7,355 nucleotides of DNA from Bacillota bacterium (lineage in GTDB: Bacteria > Bacillota > Bacilli > Bacillales > Bacillaceae_J), in contig JAEWMK010000418.1 of NCBI GenBank assembly GCA_023457235.1, positions 1 to 7,355 on the forward strand, read 5' to 3'. Position numbers and translations under genes: made by a program. Below are positions 5,503 to 7,355 of this stretch, piece by piece. Each line of letters begins with the position of its first letter. Position 1 is the first letter of the stretch. The notes beneath the pieces were generated by a model. It ran no database searches and had not been told where the DNA came from. It saw nothing but the letters and a program-made list of their open reading frames with translations.

Positions 5503-6372
5503 TTGGGTTTTGGACAGCATCAGAGTTTCTATTTGAGAACCTATTGGTTAAGAAAAGCTATTCAACAAATAAATGAAGAACAAAGGTTTTTTTATGAAAA
5601 GAACGCTTCGGAGTTAATTGGTTTGGGTTCAAATATGGTGAACTCATTAAAGCATTGGATTGTTGCAGCTGATATTTGCCACTCAAATAAACGTGAAAAT
5701 GATAACAAAGTAATCCATGAGCTGACTCAATTTGGTCATATTTTTAATAATTATGATCCTTACATTGAATATAATGATACTGCAAGTATAATTCACTATA
5801 ATTTGGTAAATGACATGGAACCTTGCACCACTTGGTTTTGGTTTTTTAACGAGTATGGAAAAGACTCTTTTGAAAGAGAGGAAGCACAAACAGATTTTAT
5901 TACTTGGTTAAATAAAAACTACGATTCTAAAGTCTCAACTGATACATTGGAAAGGGATTTGGATTGCTTAATAAAACAGTATTTTTCAAAAAATAAATTG
6001 AGTGACCCGGAAGAAGTAATCCAAAGTCCTCTTACAATACTCAATTTAGTAGAAGAAAAGAATGGAAGGGTATATAAAAAATCACCTAACTATGAAGAAA
6101 TCGGATTAACTGCTCTTATGTATGTCTTATTGAAGTTCGATCAATATGAAGTCTCACTAGATGAACTTGAGAAAAGTAAAAATTTATGGGGACGTGTGTT
6201 TAATTTATCAAGAAGCGAAATAGTAAAAGCTATTGAACAACTTGTATCTATTTCTAAATACCCTATTGAATTCGATAGAACAAACAGACTAGATTTGGTT
6301 AGAGTAACACAAATTGATCCAATTGAGTTCTTAGAGAGTGAATACATTAGAAAAGAAAGGGCATTAAGATGA
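5503..6372 (+). CDS. DUF4007 family protein, SspB-like
   Basis: A complete 289-residue protein. The N-terminus GQHQSFYLRTYWLRKA (4-19), LGLGSNMVNSLKHW-like core (about 39-52), and HYNLVNDMEPCTTWFWFFNEY (about 98-118, split here by description) give the order seen in DUF4007: the F.GHETF.LR..WL start, an LG.G.NMV.SI.YW segment, and a central TTW.W.FN block. The C-terminus (NRLDLVRVTQIDPIEFLE, 261-278) also fits. Length is close to the usual 300 residues. DUF4007 proteins are known neighbours of PAPS-reductase-like and cysteine-desulfurase genes of DNA phosphorothioation systems; to my recollection SspB of the SspABCD system belongs here and has nicking activity. No classical nuclease motif is obvious in this protein. 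It starts at TTG with a good ribosome site and overlaps the next gene by ATGA, so the two should be made in linked amounts. The DUF4007 call is firm; the phosphorothioation role is inference. Confidence 0.8.
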   Translation: MGFGQHQSFYLRTYWLRKAIQQINEEQRFFYEKNASELIGLGSNMVNSLKHWIVAADICHSNKRENDNKVIHELTQFGHIFNNYDPYIEYNDTASIIHYNLVNDMEPCTTWFWFFNEYGKDSFEREEAQTDFITWLNKNYDSKVSTDTLERDLDCLIKQYFSKNKLSDPEEVIQSPLTILNLVEEKNGRVYKKSPNYEEIGLTALMYVLLKFDQYEVSLDELEKSKNLWGRVFNLSRSEIVKAIEQLVSISKYPIEFDRTNRLDLVRVTQIDPIEFLESEYIRKERALR

Positions 6373-7355
6373 TCTCAACAAAAAATAAATTTAAGGCAAG
6401 CGTAAATATAAGGCTTGATCTAGGAAGCGATTGGATACAAGATCGATATATTCCGACACCAACCCATATTGATAGCTTAACGGGGATACTAGAAGGCTTT
6501 TTAGATTATGGAAATAGATCACATATTTTAGTTGGTTCTTACGGATCGGGAAAATCAATGATTGGAGCCTTGATTTCTAATATCGTTTCAAAAAAGGTTA
6601 AAGAACAAGAATTAGATCAACTAATTCAAAAGTTTAATAAGGTGAATGTGGGAGAGAAAGCAATTGTAGAATTACTACAAAGGGCTAGAAATAATAGACG
6701 AACGTATATTCCGGTTGTAATTAATGGTAAGCAAGGAAGGTTTAGAGAAGCTGTCATTTCATCAATCTATAAGGCAGTAAAATTGGTAGATTTTGATTTT
6801 ACACTTCCTTCCGTTGTAGATGAAATTAAAATGAAGATACTTCTCTGGGAAGAAAATTATAAAGATACATTTTTAAAGTTTAAAAAATTGTTGAAAGATA
6901 GGAATTGGGATACTAAAGAGTTCCTAAGTGAAGTAGAAGAATATGATCTTAATGCAATTGGTTGGTTCAAAGAGATATATCCTTCACTAACAGCAGGAGC
7001 TAAGTTTTCCCTCACTTATAATTACGATATTAATGAATATTTAACACATATTCTAAATCTTCTTGATGAAAAAGGATATGGCCTTTTTTTAGTTTATGAT
7101 GAATTTGGACGTTATCTTCAAAGTTTAGATAAGTACGAATCAGTTGAAGCGATGCAAGATATCCAAGATATTGCTGAGCTTGCTGATAGAATTGAAACCT
7201 TCAATGTACTTTTTATTACTCACCGGAATCTAAAACAATATTTTCTTACCTACGGTGAAGAGTTACAGAATGAATTTAGCCGAATACAAGGACGTTACCG
7301 AATTTATCATACTCATAGCGATCCAGCTACATTTATTAGGATATCAAGTCAGGTA
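6369..7355 (+). CDS. P-loop ATPase, SspC-like position (partial, 3' end missing)
   Basis: ATG 6369 overlaps the previous stop as ATGA. AAAGGG at 6356-6361 serves as ribosome site. The frame stays open to the window end, giving the first 329 residues. Walker A is GSYGSGKS at residues 56-63 (Lys62, Ser63). Walker B is FLVYDEFG at 240-247 with Asp244-Glu245. LFITHRN at 281-287 fits sensor 1. The spacing and the DEFG after the hydrophobic strand fit a STAND/AAA-like ATPase of the large type found in phage-defence operons. No transmembrane segment is seen. About 180 residues between Walker A and B, rich in Lys and Glu, form an insertion that could bind DNA or partners. By position after a DUF4007 gene it would correspond to SspC, the ATPase of SspABCD. 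The residues alone do not separate it from other large defence ATPases such as BREX-type ones, and the rest of the gene is needed. Confidence 0.75.
   Translation, partial: MISTKNKFKASVNIRLDLGSDWIQDRYIPTPTHIDSLTGILEGFLDYGNRSHILVGSYGSGKSMIGALISNIVSKKVKEQELDQLIQKFNKVNVGEKAIVELLQRARNNRRTYIPVVINGKQGRFREAVISSIYKAVKLVDFDFTLPSVVDEIKMKILLWEENYKDTFLKFKKLLKDRNWDTKEFLSEVEEYDLNAIGWFKEIYPSLTAGAKFSLTYNYDINEYLTHILNLLDEKGYGLFLVYDEFGRYLQSLDKYESVEAMQDIQDIAELADRIETFNVLFITHRNLKQYFLTYGEELQNEFSRIQGRYRIYHTHSDPATFIRISSQV

Noticed and set aside
1..7355. CRISPR array, tRNA or rRNA gene, insertion sequence with DDE transposase
   Set aside because: No regular direct repeats, tRNA-like cloverleaf or transposase motifs were found in reading both strands.

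Overview
The window looks like the edge of a mobile, low-GC genomic island in a Gram-positive bacterium of the Bacillales, most likely Paenibacillus or a relative. The evidence is Bacillota-style ribosome sites, TTG and GTG starts, AT-rich accessory DNA, and a left flank with a DUF2339-DUF3999 membrane/envelope gene pair. The species assignment is inference.

Left flank (1-1441, + strand): the last 59 codons of a DUF2339-type multi-membrane protein overlap a complete DUF3999-type protein of 425 residues. This part looks like ordinary chromosome and is less AT-rich than what follows.

Junction zone (1442-1879): no intact gene. Positions 1494-1762 hold the wreck of a small GIY-YIG nuclease gene (UvrC N-terminal-like), with one in-frame stop and at least two frameshifts. 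After it come about 120 bases I cannot assign, lying where an island end would be expected.

Recombination module (1880-5252, - strand): two related large serine recombinases (494 and 518 residues), each with a resolvase catalytic domain, Recombinase domain, Cys4 zinc ribbon and coiled coil. They are separate transcription units. The downstream one (1880-3364) has its own good promoter, and the upstream one (3550-5106) ends at a clear intrinsic terminator. The upstream recombinase is translationally coupled (ATGA overlap) to a 49-residue protein (5103-5252) too short for routine gene callers.

Divergent control region (5253-5502): a perfect 10-bp dyad near a possible leftward promoter, then a rightward promoter with TATAAT and two copies of CTGG-N10-CCAG centred 41 bp apart, one in the promoter spacer and one in the leader.

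Cargo (5503-7355, + strand): a DUF4007 protein starting at TTG, coupled by an ATGA overlap to a P-loop ATPase that runs off the window. The pair resembles the SspB-SspC part of DNA-phosphorothioation defence systems. My reading is a serine-recombinase island, SCC-like in logic, carrying a phosphorothioation-type or related anti-phage operon whose remaining genes lie to the right. The defence assignment rests on DUF4007 recognition and gene order; the modification genes themselves are not visible here.
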